A DNA stretch of 7,306 nucleotides from Burkholderia sp. (GCA_028292565.1 JAQGMD010000140.1:1-7306); one strand, 5' to 3'; positions 1-6,811 are shown, numbered from the stretch's first letter. The notes: a model not told the origin generated them from the letters alone. A program made the numbers and translations.

Positions 1-318
1 CGGCAACTCTCTTTGGCGCCGGCCGGCAAACTCCGGCTGGCTTTCGCCTGCCGATCACGCACCCGCATCCAGGCGTCGAGCACCCCCAGCGGTTCGCGCT
101 CAGGACTGACCGCATACGTCGGATGAACGTACACCCCGCGTTGCGCCGCATAGCTAAGCGTGCCTAACCCCTCGATTTCCTGACCGTTAGAATCCACTTC
201 GGTCGTATCCTGAATGCATAACACCACCGACCGGCCACGCATGCGCTCGTGCGTTGTTTAAGCGCGCATCTCCCAGGTTAATTCCTGCCAACTCCTGCTC
301 TGCCCACTGCTGTCCCAT
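1..318 (-). pseudogene. IS4-family (IS50/Tn5-type) transposase, internally deleted and frameshifted; continues past the window edge
   Basis: Reading leftwards from the ATG at 318-316, preceded by a plausible ribosome site (AAGGGGCG), the frame encodes MGQQWAEQEL followed by AGINLGDARLN. This is the usual N-terminus of Tn5-like IS4 transposases. The frame is then lost near 250. Homology resumes at 248 in another frame with ERMRGRSVVLCIQDTTEVD, then EIEGLGTLSYAAQRG, VYVHPTYAVSPEREPLGVLD and KES near the window edge. The Asp of IQDTTE should be the first residue of the DDE catalytic triad. About 75 residues between the N-terminal helix region and that Asp are missing compared with family members as I remember them, and the two parts are out of frame (70 bases apart, not a multiple of three). 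It therefore cannot make an active transposase. The remaining DDE residues lie outside the window. No inverted-repeat end is recognisable upstream of the start. Confidence 0.85.
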
Positions 319-384
319 GATCGCCCCTTGCAAATTTCATGGGACCCGTGCCGGGCAGCGAAGTTATGCGTAATGAGGTGACTT

Positions 385-414
385 TAGGGACGCCCAGTAT
401 AGGGACGCCCAGTA
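385..414. repeat. Exact tandem duplication of a 15-bp unit
   Basis: TAGGGACGCCCAGTA occurs twice head to tail (385-399 and 400-414) with no mismatch. The core GGGACGCCC has GGG/CCC dyad character. It lies in the non-coding stretch between the transposase remnant and the terminator. It could be a REP-like or IS-associated repeat, but two copies do not identify a family. Confidence 0.8.
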
Positions 415-490
415 CCGACCAGCCAAGGTGATGCGAGTGGATTCCGCCGAAATACCGGCCAACATAACGCAACGGATTTGAAATACATAA

Positions 491-523
491 TAAAAAAAGC
501 CGCACAGGATTATCCGTGCGGCT
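491..523 (-). terminator. Rho-independent terminator of the iorAB-like operon
   Basis: On the minus strand AGCCGCAC (523-516) pairs perfectly with GTGCGGCT (505-498). The intervening bases can extend the stem (GGAT with ATCC around a single base, after one mismatch). A run of seven T follows (498-492 read leftwards). The hairpin begins 21 bases after the stop codon of the molybdopterin-subunit gene, as expected for the end of a leftward operon. Confidence 0.9.
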
Positions 524-544
524 CTCCGTTGGCGGCAGAAGCGG

Positions 545-2752
545 TCAGGCAGCCAGTGTTTTTTGCACTTTTTCCGGCAGCATAGGCAAGCTGCGCATGC
601 GCTTGCCGGTCAGGACAGCCACTGCATTGGCGATGGCAGGCGCGACCGGTGGCAGACCCGCTTCGCCCACACCTCCGGGCGCGTTGTCGCTTGGCAGAAC
701 CTTAACGCTGATGTTGGGCACCTCGTTCAAGCGCAGCACCGGATAATCGTGGAAGTTCGACTGTTGCGGCACGCCATCCTTGAAGATCACCTGCTCCCTT
801 AATGCGGCGGAGACGCCCATCACGATACCGCCTTCGACCTGCGTCGCCACGTTCTTAGGCAGCACGGCGACGCCCGGATCAACAGCGGCCCAAACGTTGT
901 GCACCTTGATTTCGCCGGTCTTCTTGTCGAGCGAGATTTCCACGATTTGTGCCATGTGGGTCTCCCACATATCTGAATAGGCGACGCCTAAGGCGCGACC
1001 GGCGGGACGTTTCTTGTTCCAGTTTGCCATCTTCGCGACTTCGCGCAGCACGGCCTGTGCCCGCGGCTGCTTTGTCAGCAGTTGCAGGCGGAACTCGATC
1101 GGGTCCTGCTTGCGTACCTTCGCCACCTCGTCGATCATGGTTTCGACCGCAAACTTGGTGTACCCGCCGCCGACGCCGCGGTAGAAACCGACATCGACCG
1201 AGCGCTCCTGACGCGCGAACTCGATCAACTGATCGTTGATGCCGTATACGATCTCAGAGCCTTCCTGGAACGGACTGTCCTTGCCGCCGGCAGCCTTGAA
1301 TGCGCCCGGGTTTGCACGAGCATAGATCGATTCGCCTGCCAACCTGTGGTGCCAGCCGACGATGTTGTTTTGCGCGTCGAGGCCGACTTCCAGGTGCTGG
1401 GCCACCAGAGGGCGGAATTTGTCATTGCGCACGTCGTCTTCGCGCGTCCAGGTAACCTTGACCGGTTTGCCGTCGGCTTCCTTTGCAATCAATGCCGCGT
1501 CGATCGTAAAGTCCGCATCGAAGCGGCGGCCCAAACCGCCGCCCATCAGCGTGGTGTTGACCTTCACATCCGCAGCCGGAATCTTGAGCGCGGCCGCAAC
1601 CGCACCGGTAGCAATCGATGGGCTCTGGTTCGGTGACCAGATCTCGACTTTGTCGCCGGTCCACTTCGCGGTGGCATTCATCGGTTCCATCGTCATGTGG
1701 GCTGTGTGCTCGGTCTGGTAATCCGCTTTCAGCACGCGAGCCGCGCCTTTGATGTTTTGCGCAGCGTTTCCATGCTTTTCGACCGTAACGCCGGCCTTGG
1801 CGGCGTCCAGGTCATTGGCCACCGCCTGGTAGTCCTTCATCACTGTGTCGGACGAGTAGGCCTTCGCGGGCGAAGCATCGCCCCAGGTGACCTTGAGCGC
1901 ATCCTTCGCCTGGCGCGCAGCCCAGGTGTTCTCTGCAAGGACAGCGACGCCGTATGGCAGCGTCACGGTCTTGATGAAACCCTTTACGGCTTTGGCTGCG
2001 GAATCGTCTACCGACACCAGCTTGTCCTTTTGTACGGGCGGGCGCAGGACCGCTGCGTGGATCATGCCGTCGAGTTTGACGTCGATGCCGAAGTTGGCCT
2101 TGCCGCGGGTCTTGTCGACGGTGTCGACGCGTTGCACGCCCTTGCCAATGTAACGGCAGTCTTTCAGCGGCTTGAGCATCGCCGGCGTAACCGGCGGCAG
2201 CCCATCCGGCACCTTGGCGAAGCTGGCGATTTCGCCGTAGCTCATCGTGCGCTTGGACGATGCATGCTTGACCACACCCAGCTCGGTCGTCAACTCGCCG
2301 ACTGGCACATTCCATTTATCGGCCGCTGCCAGCAGCAATACCTGTCGTGCCTGAGCACCGGCGAGGCGCAATACCTCGTAGTAGCCGCGCGTCGTCTTCG
2401 ATGCGCCGGTCGCCATATTGCCACCGAACAGCTTGTTGCCGTAAGCCTTGGCGTTGGTTTCTGCCTGTACTACTCGTACTTTGGACCAGTCGGCATCGAG
2501 ATCTTCAGCCACACATAGCGGCTGGGCAGTCATTGCACCTTGCCCCATCTCGGAAGCCGGCGAGACGATGGTAATGTTGCCGTCGGCGCCAATCGTGATC
2601 CACTGGTTCGGAACCAGGTTGGCATTTTGCGCGATTGCCTGGCCCGCTTTGGTAAGCGTCGGCAGGCCGAAGGCGACACCGATGGCAAAGCCACCAGAGC
2701 CGAGCAGGAATTGACGGCGCGACAATTTGACGCTGGTTACTGGCTTGGTCAT
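545..2752 (-). CDS. iorB: Molybdopterin-binding subunit of a xanthine dehydrogenase-family oxidoreductase (isoquinoline 1-oxidoreductase beta subunit type)
   Basis: Large catalytic subunit (735 aa) of a molybdenum hydroxylase, which oxidises an N-heterocycle or aldehyde using water as oxygen donor. A twin-arginine signal (SRRQFLLG, residues 11-18) with a hydrophobic stretch and AxA-like end near residue 41 predicts export to the periplasm. Recognisable cofactor regions are HMTMEPMNA (352-360), MGGGLGRR (403-410) and FYRGVGGG (523-530). GGVGEAGLPP (693-702) holds Glu697, the expected catalytic base of the family. The lone large subunit with its own Tat signal, paired with a small two-cluster subunit and lacking a separate FAD subunit, is the IorAB-type layout. 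AGGAGG at 2767-2762 lies nine bases before the ATG. The gene starts four bases after the iorA-like stop. The true substrate cannot be read from the sequence, so the symbol indicates the family, not proven isoquinoline oxidation. Confidence 0.92.
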   Translation of the reverse strand: MTKPVTSVKLSRRQFLLGSGGFAIGVAFGLPTLTKAGQAIAQNANLVPNQWITIGADGNITIVSPASEMGQGAMTAQPLCVAEDLDADWSKVRVVQAETNAKAYGNKLFGGNMATGASKTTRGYYEVLRLAGAQARQVLLLAAADKWNVPVGELTTELGVVKHASSKRTMSYGEIASFAKVPDGLPPVTPAMLKPLKDCRYIGKGVQRVDTVDKTRGKANFGIDVKLDGMIHAAVLRPPVQKDKLVSVDDSAAKAVKGFIKTVTLPYGVAVLAENTWAARQAKDALKVTWGDASPAKAYSSDTVMKDYQAVANDLDAAKAGVTVEKHGNAAQNIKGAARVLKADYQTEHTAHMTMEPMNATAKWTGDKVEIWSPNQSPSIATGAVAAALKIPAADVKVNTTLMGGGLGRRFDADFTIDAALIAKEADGKPVKVTWTREDDVRNDKFRPLVAQHLEVGLDAQNNIVGWHHRLAGESIYARANPGAFKAAGGKDSPFQEGSEIVYGINDQLIEFARQERSVDVGFYRGVGGGYTKFAVETMIDEVAKVRKQDPIEFRLQLLTKQPRAQAVLREVAKMANWNKKRPAGRALGVAYSDMWETHMAQIVEISLDKKTGEIKVHNVWAAVDPGVAVLPKNVATQVEGGIVMGVSAALREQVIFKDGVPQQSNFHDYPVLRLNEVPNISVKVLPSDNAPGGVGEAGLPPVAPAIANAVAVLTGKRMRSLPMLPEKVQKTLAA

Positions 2753-2756
2753 GGAA

Positions 2757-3227
2757 TCACGCCTCCTTTTTCTTTTTGGTATTTGTGCCGGCGGCGCGTT
2801 CGATCGCGCACACGATCTGGTTGTAGGTGCCGCAACGGCAAATGTTGCCGCTCATCGCGTCGACGATTTCCTTGCGGTTGGGCTTGGGGTTCGATTTCAG
2901 CAAGGCAGCAGCCGACATGATCTGGCCGGACTGACAATAGCCGCACTGCGGCACGGCCTCTTCCACCCACGCCTTTTGCAGCGGATGGTCGCCATTGGCG
3001 GACAGGCCTTCGATCGTCGTGATTTTCTTGCCTTCGAGCGCTGCCGCCGGCGTAACGCAGGAACGCGTCGCCACGCCGTCGACATGCACCGTGCAGGCCC
3101 CGCACATTGCCATTCCACAGCCGAATTTGGTGCCGGTCATGCCCAGCGTATCGCGCAGTACCCACAGGAGCGGCATGTCGGATGTTGCTTCGACTTCAAC
3201 GCTCTTGCCATTGATGTTCAGTTGCAT
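2757..3227 (-). CDS. iorA: (2Fe-2S)-binding small subunit of the molybdenum hydroxylase (isoquinoline 1-oxidoreductase alpha subunit type)
   Basis: A 156-residue electron-transfer subunit. The N-terminal plant-ferredoxin-like domain (about 1-75) binds one [2Fe-2S] cluster through Cys37, Cys42, Cys45 and Cys57 (C-x4-C-x2-C-x11-C, within [11 protein letters not shown]). The C-terminal helical domain (about 76-145) binds the second through Cys95, Cys98, Cys130 and Cys132 (CGYCQSGQ and CRCGTY). All eight ligands are present and the length is normal for the family. It ends in a lysine run (KKKKEA). There is no signal peptide, so it presumably folds, joins the large subunit in the cytoplasm and leaves with it through the Tat system. 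It is first in the operon, and its stop lies four bases before the large-subunit ATG. A GAGGGAA ribosome site precedes the ATG. Electrons probably leave to a cytochrome or quinone acceptor encoded elsewhere. Confidence 0.93.
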   Translation of the reverse strand: MQLNINGKSVEVEATSDMPLLWVLRDTLGMTGTKFGCGMAMCGACTVHVDGVATRSCVTPAAALEGKKITTIEGLSANGDHPLQKAWVEEAVPQCGYCQSGQIMSAAALLKSNPKPNRKEIVDAMSGNICRCGTYNQIVCAIERAAGTNTKKKKEA

Positions 3228-3375
3228 GAAATTCCCTCTTCAAATAGGTGTTGCGAAACCTCTTACGATATCACAGCTTGCCTATAGGACATATCTCATG
3301 AACCGTTGAACATCGATCCGCCGACCGAGTGTTACATAAATGAAAAACCCCGGCAGAAGATACAGCTCTTTTTCG

Positions 3376-3389
3376 AATCGTTTGCGATT
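3376..3389. promoter_or_regulatory. Short inverted repeat, possible operator
   Basis: AATCG and CGATT form perfect 5-bp arms around TTTG, about 150 bases upstream of the iorA-like start. The size suits a dimeric regulator, but arms this short arise by chance and there is no further support. Confidence 0.2.
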
Positions 3390-3462
3390 TTCAGTTAAAG
3401 CCGCGTTACACCTTAGAGTCGACGAGCAATTACTTTAATGGCATCAATCTCGCACCATGCGG

Positions 3463-3492
3463 TTACCGTGCGCCCGAGCGGGCGTACGGTAA
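3463..3492 (-). terminator. Strong hairpin 3' of the DUF4387 remnant, probable terminator without a T-tract
   Basis: TTACCGT (3463-3469) pairs with ACGGTAA (3486-3492) and CGCCC (3471-3475) with GGGCG (3480-3484), leaving a GAGC loop and one mismatch (G3470/T3485). It starts 21 bases after the DUF4387 remnant's stop in the leftward direction. No T-run follows on either strand, so termination is likely but not certain. Confidence 0.5.
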
Positions 3493-3513
3493 TCGCAACT
3501 CGCCGGCTGTTGC

Positions 3514-3732
3514 CTACGGAATCACCAGGTCGACCAGCGGACCGTGCTGCTGTGCGCCGTACACATCACGGTCGAAGGCCGAGCCGCTGCCATGGCTGGC
3601 AAAGCGCCGCGGCAACGTAATTTTGATTGCACGTACCCGATCGAAGGGGATGATGCGTACCAGCTCACGCTCGACGTCGTATAGCGGCGCGAGCGTCGCC
3701 TCGGTGAGTACGCCCGAATCGCGAATGTTCAA
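3514..3732 (-). pseudogene. DUF4387-family protein, N-terminally truncated remnant
   Basis: The leftward frame gives NIRDSGVLTEATLAPLYDVE, then IIPFDRVRAIKITLPRR and a C-terminus with DRDVYGAQQHGPLVDLVIP. The VYGAQQH block and the RDSGVLT and AIKIT stretches are, from memory, the hallmark of DUF4387 proteins. These are small (roughly 100-110 aa) partners encoded next to AtuA/DUF1446-type proteins of terpene or acyl-CoA catabolism. Here only about 70 residues remain. The N-terminal 35-40 residues are absent, and the frame closes with a TAG at 3747-3745. The only upstream start is a TTG (3732-3730) overlapping the regulator's TGA, with no ribosome site of its own. No AtuA gene lies nearby. It most likely lost its 5' end when the regulator's 3' end was joined here. 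Biochemical function is unknown. A translationally coupled short protein remains possible. Confidence 0.7.
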
Positions 3733-5222
3733 CGATGTTGAAACCTACCAGCGTGTATCACCGACGCCAAAGTAAGTATCCCCTGCTGAATCTGCTCGCG
3801 TGACAGGCTCGCGTACCCCAGAATCAAGCCGGCTGCCCGGGGTTGGATGGGTGCATGCAGGTCAGCAAACAGCGGCGACACCGGGTAGACGCCGACGCCG
3901 CTGTTGCGGGCGGAGGCCACCAGCGCAGGCTCGTCGTGAGACGTCATGGATGGCAGCCACAGGACTATGTGCAGTCCAGCTGCCGTGCCACTCACATGGA
4001 CATCCTTGGGCAGATGACGCGTTATGGCGTTCAGCAAGGCCCCGCGGCGCCGCTCGTTTTCCCGACGCATGCGCCGGACATGACGCTCGTAGGCCCCACC
4101 CTCGATCAGCGCCGCCAGCACACCTTGCTCCAGTACGGGTGCGTGGCGATCTGTCAGTCGCTTGGCGTGGCGAAATACCGGCACCAGTTCAGGTGGCAGC
4201 ACGAGGTAACCAATCCGCAGTTGCGGCGAAAGGGCCTTGGAAAACGTCCCGATGTAGATAACCCGGCCATCGGCATCAATCGATTGCAGAGCGTCAATCG
4301 GGCGCTGGCCGTAGCGGAACTCGCCGTCGTAGTCGTCCTCAATGATCCACGCCTCGTGGCGCTTGGCCCATTGCAGTAGCTCCAGCCGCCGTCCGATGGG
4401 CAATACGCCCCCCAGCGGAAACTGGTGTGACGGCGTCACGTACGCGAGGCGGATACGCCTACCCTCGGGGAGTTTGGCAGTGTCCAGGCCGTCGGCGTCG
4501 GCCGGCACAGCCAGGCACCTGGCGCCAGTGACTTCGAAGCAGCGTCGTGCCATTAAATAACCGGGATCTTCAAAGACAAAGGAATCACTGGCATCTAACA
4601 GCAGTCTTGCACATAGATCGAGGGCCTGTTGCGAGCCGTGCACGACGACAATCTGCCCGGCATCGCAGACAAGGCCTCGGGCGCGTCGCAGATAGCCTTG
4701 GAGGGCGAGCCTCAGCGATTTGTCGCCTTCCGGCGGGGCATAGTACAGACTCGGCTGCTGCCTCAGCAGTTCAGCCTGGTAGGCACGCCGCCAGGCGAGG
4801 GTTGGGAAGTCGCGGGCGGCCACCGCGCCGTAAAGGAAGTCGAAGCGGACCGGTTCGGCGTGCGGCATTGCCGGCATGCCAATACCCGCTAAACGGCGCC
4901 CAAACTCGGACAGCACCGGCGCAGACTTGGCGCGTTGACCCGAATGCGTGCCCCGCGCGGTCGGCGCCGCCAAAGGACTGGCGATCCGGGCGGCGCGCCC
5001 CACGGAGGTGACCAGGAAGCCTTCGGCCGCAAGCTGTTCGTAGGCTGCGGTAACGGTAGTGCGCGATACGCCGAGCTCGGCCGCCAGGGATCGCGTCGAA
5101 GGTGCGCGCGCGCCTGGGGCCAGCGTACCGTCAGCGATCTGGGCACGCAGAAGAACGTAGATGCGACGTCCTGCCCCTGTAGCGCCGGCGCGGCGGCTGG
5201 CCGGTTCGTCCAACTGGTCCAT
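3729..5222 (-). CDS. MocR-family transcriptional regulator (GntR winged helix plus aminotransferase class I-like PLP domain)
   Basis: A 497-residue regulator in the PdxR/GabR/TauR mould. Residues about 18-80 form a GntR winged helix with the typical APSTRSLAAELGVSRTTVTA recognition region. A linker follows, then a fold-type I aminotransferase-like domain from about 125 to the end. That domain shows SLYYAPPEGD, TPSHQFPLGG, IIEDDYDGEFRY and YIGTFSKALSPQLRIGYLV; Lys329 in FSK is the predicted PLP-binding lysine. Length is normal. I chose the ATG at 5222 because GGAG lies seven bases upstream and the protein then begins just before the DNA-binding domain. An in-frame extension to 5306 would add 28 residues and run across the probable promoter. 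It is divergent from the PaiB-like gene, the usual arrangement for a MocR regulator and its target. An inverted repeat over its -10 box suggests autoregulation. The effector is unknown; an amine or amino acid is typical. Confidence 0.93.
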   Translation of the reverse strand: MDQLDEPASRRAGATGAGRRIYVLLRAQIADGTLAPGARAPSTRSLAAELGVSRTTVTAAYEQLAAEGFLVTSVGRAARIASPLAAPTARGTHSGQRAKSAPVLSEFGRRLAGIGMPAMPHAEPVRFDFLYGAVAARDFPTLAWRRAYQAELLRQQPSLYYAPPEGDKSLRLALQGYLRRARGLVCDAGQIVVVHGSQQALDLCARLLLDASDSFVFEDPGYLMARRCFEVTGARCLAVPADADGLDTAKLPEGRRIRLAYVTPSHQFPLGGVLPIGRRLELLQWAKRHEAWIIEDDYDGEFRYGQRPIDALQSIDADGRVIYIGTFSKALSPQLRIGYLVLPPELVPVFRHAKRLTDRHAPVLEQGVLAALIEGGAYERHVRRMRRENERRRGALLNAITRHLPKDVHVSGTAAGLHIVLWLPSMTSHDEPALVASARNSGVGVYPVSPLFADLHAPIQPRAAGLILGYASLSREQIQQGILTLASVIHAGRFQHR

Positions 5223-5229
5223 AACAAAT

Positions 5230-5233
5230 CTCC
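5230..5233 (-). promoter_or_regulatory. Ribosome-binding site fixing the MocR start
   Basis: GGAG on the minus strand, seven bases before the ATG at 5222-5220. It favours the 497-residue product over the 525-residue reading, whose upstream start has no comparable site. Confidence 0.6.
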
Positions 5234-5235
5234 AA

Positions 5236-5261
5236 AACTGGATCTTCCAATTGTACCGGTT
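5236..5261. promoter_or_regulatory. Divergent mocR/paiB promoter region with candidate MocR operator
   Basis: AACTGG (5236-5241) and CCGGTT (5256-5261) form an imperfect inverted repeat (one mismatch) around a central CAATTG. Read leftwards, TACAAT (5255-5250) is a good sigma-70 -10 box for the regulator, about 28 bases before its ATG. I see no strong -35 for it, nor a clear promoter for the rightward gene. The symmetric site lies over the -10, so binding there would affect the regulator's own expression. MocR proteins commonly bind paired sites in such gaps. Confidence 0.45.
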
Positions 5262-5308
5262 GCATGTGACAGTAACGGCCATCTGTCCTCTTTCGTTTGC
5301 CTGCAACC

Positions 5309-5932
5309 ATGTACATTCCTGCCCACTTTGCTGAATCCCGACCTGAGGAACTCAGCCGCATCATCCGCGACAACCCACTGGGCATTCTTGTCACACATGG
5401 CGGCAGTGGACTGGATGCCGACCATATCCCGTTCGAGTTTGATGCCGACGAGGGCAAGCACGGGGTGCTTACGGCTCACGTGGCCCGCGCCAACCCGCTC
5501 TGGCAGCGCTGCCCTACGGGCACGCCGGTCATGGTCGTGCTTCGCGGCGCCCAGGCCTATATCTCGCCCAACTGGTACCCGAGTAAGCTCGAGACGCACC
5601 GCCAGGTGCCGACTTGGAACTACGAGGTGGTGCACGCGCACGGCACAATCATCGTGCATGACGACGAACGCTTCGCTCGCCGCATCGTCGCGCGCCTGAC
5701 GCGGCGGCACGAGTCAACCGAACCGGAACCTTGGAAGATGGGGGACTCCGCATCCGAGTTCATCAACGAACATCTACGCCACATCGTCGGCATAGAGATC
5801 ACCATTACCTCACTGGTGGGCAAGGTCAAGCTCGGCCAGAACAGGGAGGCGCGTGACCGCCTCGGCGCCGCCGAAACTCTTGAGGCGCGGGGACACGAGG
5901 CCGTGGCACAGGCCATGCGTAAGGCCGGATGA
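5309..5932 (+). CDS. paiB: PaiB-type FMN-binding negative transcriptional regulator (split-barrel flavin-binding protein)
   Basis: A 207-residue protein matching the PaiB / FMN_bind_2 family. It opens with the characteristic MYIPAHF and continues with NPLGILVT (22-29), DHIPFEFD (38-45), a split-barrel strand with AQAYISPNWYPSK (81-93), HRQVPTWNYEVVHAHG (97-112) and the C-terminal GKVKLGQNRE (171-180). Length is normal and there is no break. I chose the ATG at 5309 because MYIP is the conserved family start; a TTG at 5297 would add only four residues. No convincing Shine-Dalgarno site precedes it, so it may be weakly translated or leaderless. In Bacillus subtilis PaiB is reported as a regulator of sporulation and protease genes. 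In proteobacteria the role is poorly defined and a flavin-dependent enzyme is possible. It is first in a rightward cluster controlled, by position, by the divergent MocR regulator. Confidence 0.9.
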   Translation: MYIPAHFAESRPEELSRIIRDNPLGILVTHGGSGLDADHIPFEFDADEGKHGVLTAHVARANPLWQRCPTGTPVMVVLRGAQAYISPNWYPSKLETHRQVPTWNYEVVHAHGTIIVHDDERFARRIVARLTRRHESTEPEPWKMGDSASEFINEHLRHIVGIEITITSLVGKVKLGQNREARDRLGAAETLEARGHEAVAQAMRKAG

Positions 5933-5969
5933 AGGCCAGGCGGCCAAGTCAATTCACCACCAAGGATCC

Positions 5970-6167
5970 ATGTACACATCCACCTTCACGTTCGCAAAAC
6001 GCGAGTTCGACAACGAGTTCCACGCAATTGAGAATGAGATTGCCCGGATTGCGAAATCCATCCCTGGTCCCTGCGCGCCACAGGCGCAGTCCCGGCATTG
6101 CAAAACCTTACCCACTGAAGCACCCCACCGAAGAAGACGCACAACATGTCATTCATTCCGTTCCTGA
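5970..6167 (+). pseudogene. Antibiotic biosynthesis monooxygenase (ABM)-like gene, only the N-terminal 33 codons recognisable
   Basis: The frame from the ATG at 5970 begins MYTSTFTFAKREFDNEFHAI and continues ENEIARIAKSIPG. This resembles, from memory, the first third of small (about 100 aa) ABM-like ferredoxin-fold proteins, in which a PGYLGEESWEN-like stretch normally follows. Here resemblance stops at codon 33 (6068). The frame then runs through a proline/arginine-rich sequence unlike the family to a stop at 6165-6167, inside the start of the lysE-like gene. CCAAGG lies just upstream of the ATG as a ribosome site. The remaining two thirds appear deleted, with the cut between 6068 and about 6140. 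The start lies 37 bases after the paiB stop, so an intact ABM gene probably once sat in a paiB-ABM-lysE operon. The 65-residue product could still be made, and its ribosomes would run into the lysE start. Confidence 0.6.
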
Positions 6168-6763
6168 TCGCCGCCGTTGTACTTGCCATTACCCCGGGTC
6201 CGGGCATCGCCTACGTCGTTGCTCGCACCGCCGCGGGCGGCCGCGTGGAGGGCCTGGCTTCATGCTTCGGTACAGGCCTCGGTGGAATGCTCCACGTGCT
6301 CGCCGCGGCGCTGGGCCTGTCACTGGTCATAGCCCAGTCCGCTGTTGCATTCAACCTGCTCAAGTACATCGGCGCGGCCTATCTGGTGTATCTGGGTATT
6401 CGCATGCTAATGCGTACCGACCAACCGGTCACGGTTGGAGCCAAGACGAGGCAAGGTGCGCGTCGTGCCCTGTTGGACGGGGTCATGGTCGAGGCCTTGA
6501 ACGTTAAGACCGCGTTGTTTTTTCTGGCCTTCCTGCCCCAGTTTGTCTCGCCGAGCGAGCCGCTGGTGCCGCAACTCGTGTTGCTTGGCAGTATTTGCGT
6601 GGCGCTCAATACGTTTGTCGATGTCGTGGCGGTCTTCGCTGCCCATCGCCTGCTCGAGTCAGGTGCCGCACGCGTTGCGCGCGCCCGCGTGATGACCCGT
6701 ATGTCCGGCATCACGATGCTGGGCCTGGCGGCCTTCCTTGCGCTGGCGCGACGTGACGGATAG
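6146..6763 (+). CDS. LysE/RhtB-family amino-acid or metabolite exporter
   Basis: A 205-residue inner-membrane exporter of the LysE superfamily. The N-terminal hydrophobic helix ends in the conserved TPGPG (16-20). GLASCFGTGLGGMLH (36-50) and a second helix follow, then YIGAAYLVYLGIRML (74-88), the basic loop 97-108, the conserved VEALNVKTALFFLAFLPQF (115-133) and two further hydrophobic segments (about 141-168 and 187-201). Family members usually carry NPK where this has NVK at 119-121. About six membrane segments and the length are typical. The ATG at 6146 is preceded by GAAGAAG as a weak ribosome site. It closes the rightward cluster begun by paiB, with the broken ABM frame overlapping its start by 22 bases. 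Substrate cannot be told from sequence; homologues export basic amino acids, threonine, homoserine lactones or related compounds. The MocR neighbour suggests induction by its substrate or a precursor. Confidence 0.93.
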   Translation: MSFIPFLIAAVVLAITPGPGIAYVVARTAAGGRVEGLASCFGTGLGGMLHVLAAALGLSLVIAQSAVAFNLLKYIGAAYLVYLGIRMLMRTDQPVTVGAKTRQGARRALLDGVMVEALNVKTALFFLAFLPQFVSPSEPLVPQLVLLGSICVALNTFVDVVAVFAAHRLLESGAARVARARVMTRMSGITMLGLAAFLALARRDG

Positions 6764-6811
6764 ACGTAGCGGCGTGCTTACTCTTGATGCGGACGAATGA
6801 CTGCTTCGGGG

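Larger units (their letters stand above)
3228..3513. other. 286-bp non-coding gap upstream of the iorAB-like operon
   Basis: No convincing coding frame. It should contain the leftward promoter of the hydroxylase operon, but I see only weak -10/-35 matches (for example TATAGG with TTCAAC 18 bases upstream, read leftwards, about 3295-3265) and do not call one. It holds the palindrome at 3376-3389 and the hairpin at 3463-3492, listed separately. No regulator gene for iorAB adjoins it. Confidence 0.6.

Noticed and set aside
278..505. A leftward 75-codon frame over the IS remnant's 5' region and the tandem repeat.
   Set aside because: It is out of frame with the transposase homology, runs through the 15-bp repeats and has no family features.
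1697..2518. A 273-codon rightward frame opposite the iorB-like gene.
   Set aside because: It is antisense to a full-length, motif-complete gene and has no family features. Long antisense frames are common in GC-rich coding DNA.
5223..5306. A 28-residue N-terminal extension of the MocR regulator.
   Set aside because: It would translate the probable promoter and operator and has no ribosome site. The ATG at 5222 has GGAG at proper spacing and matches where the family begins.
5297..5308. TTG start four codons upstream of the PaiB-like ATG.
   Set aside because: MYIP is the conserved family N-terminus, and the TTG has no better ribosome site.
4889..5710. A 273-codon leftward frame across the mocR/paiB divergent region.
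   Set aside because: It overlaps both well-supported genes in other frames and reads through their promoter region.
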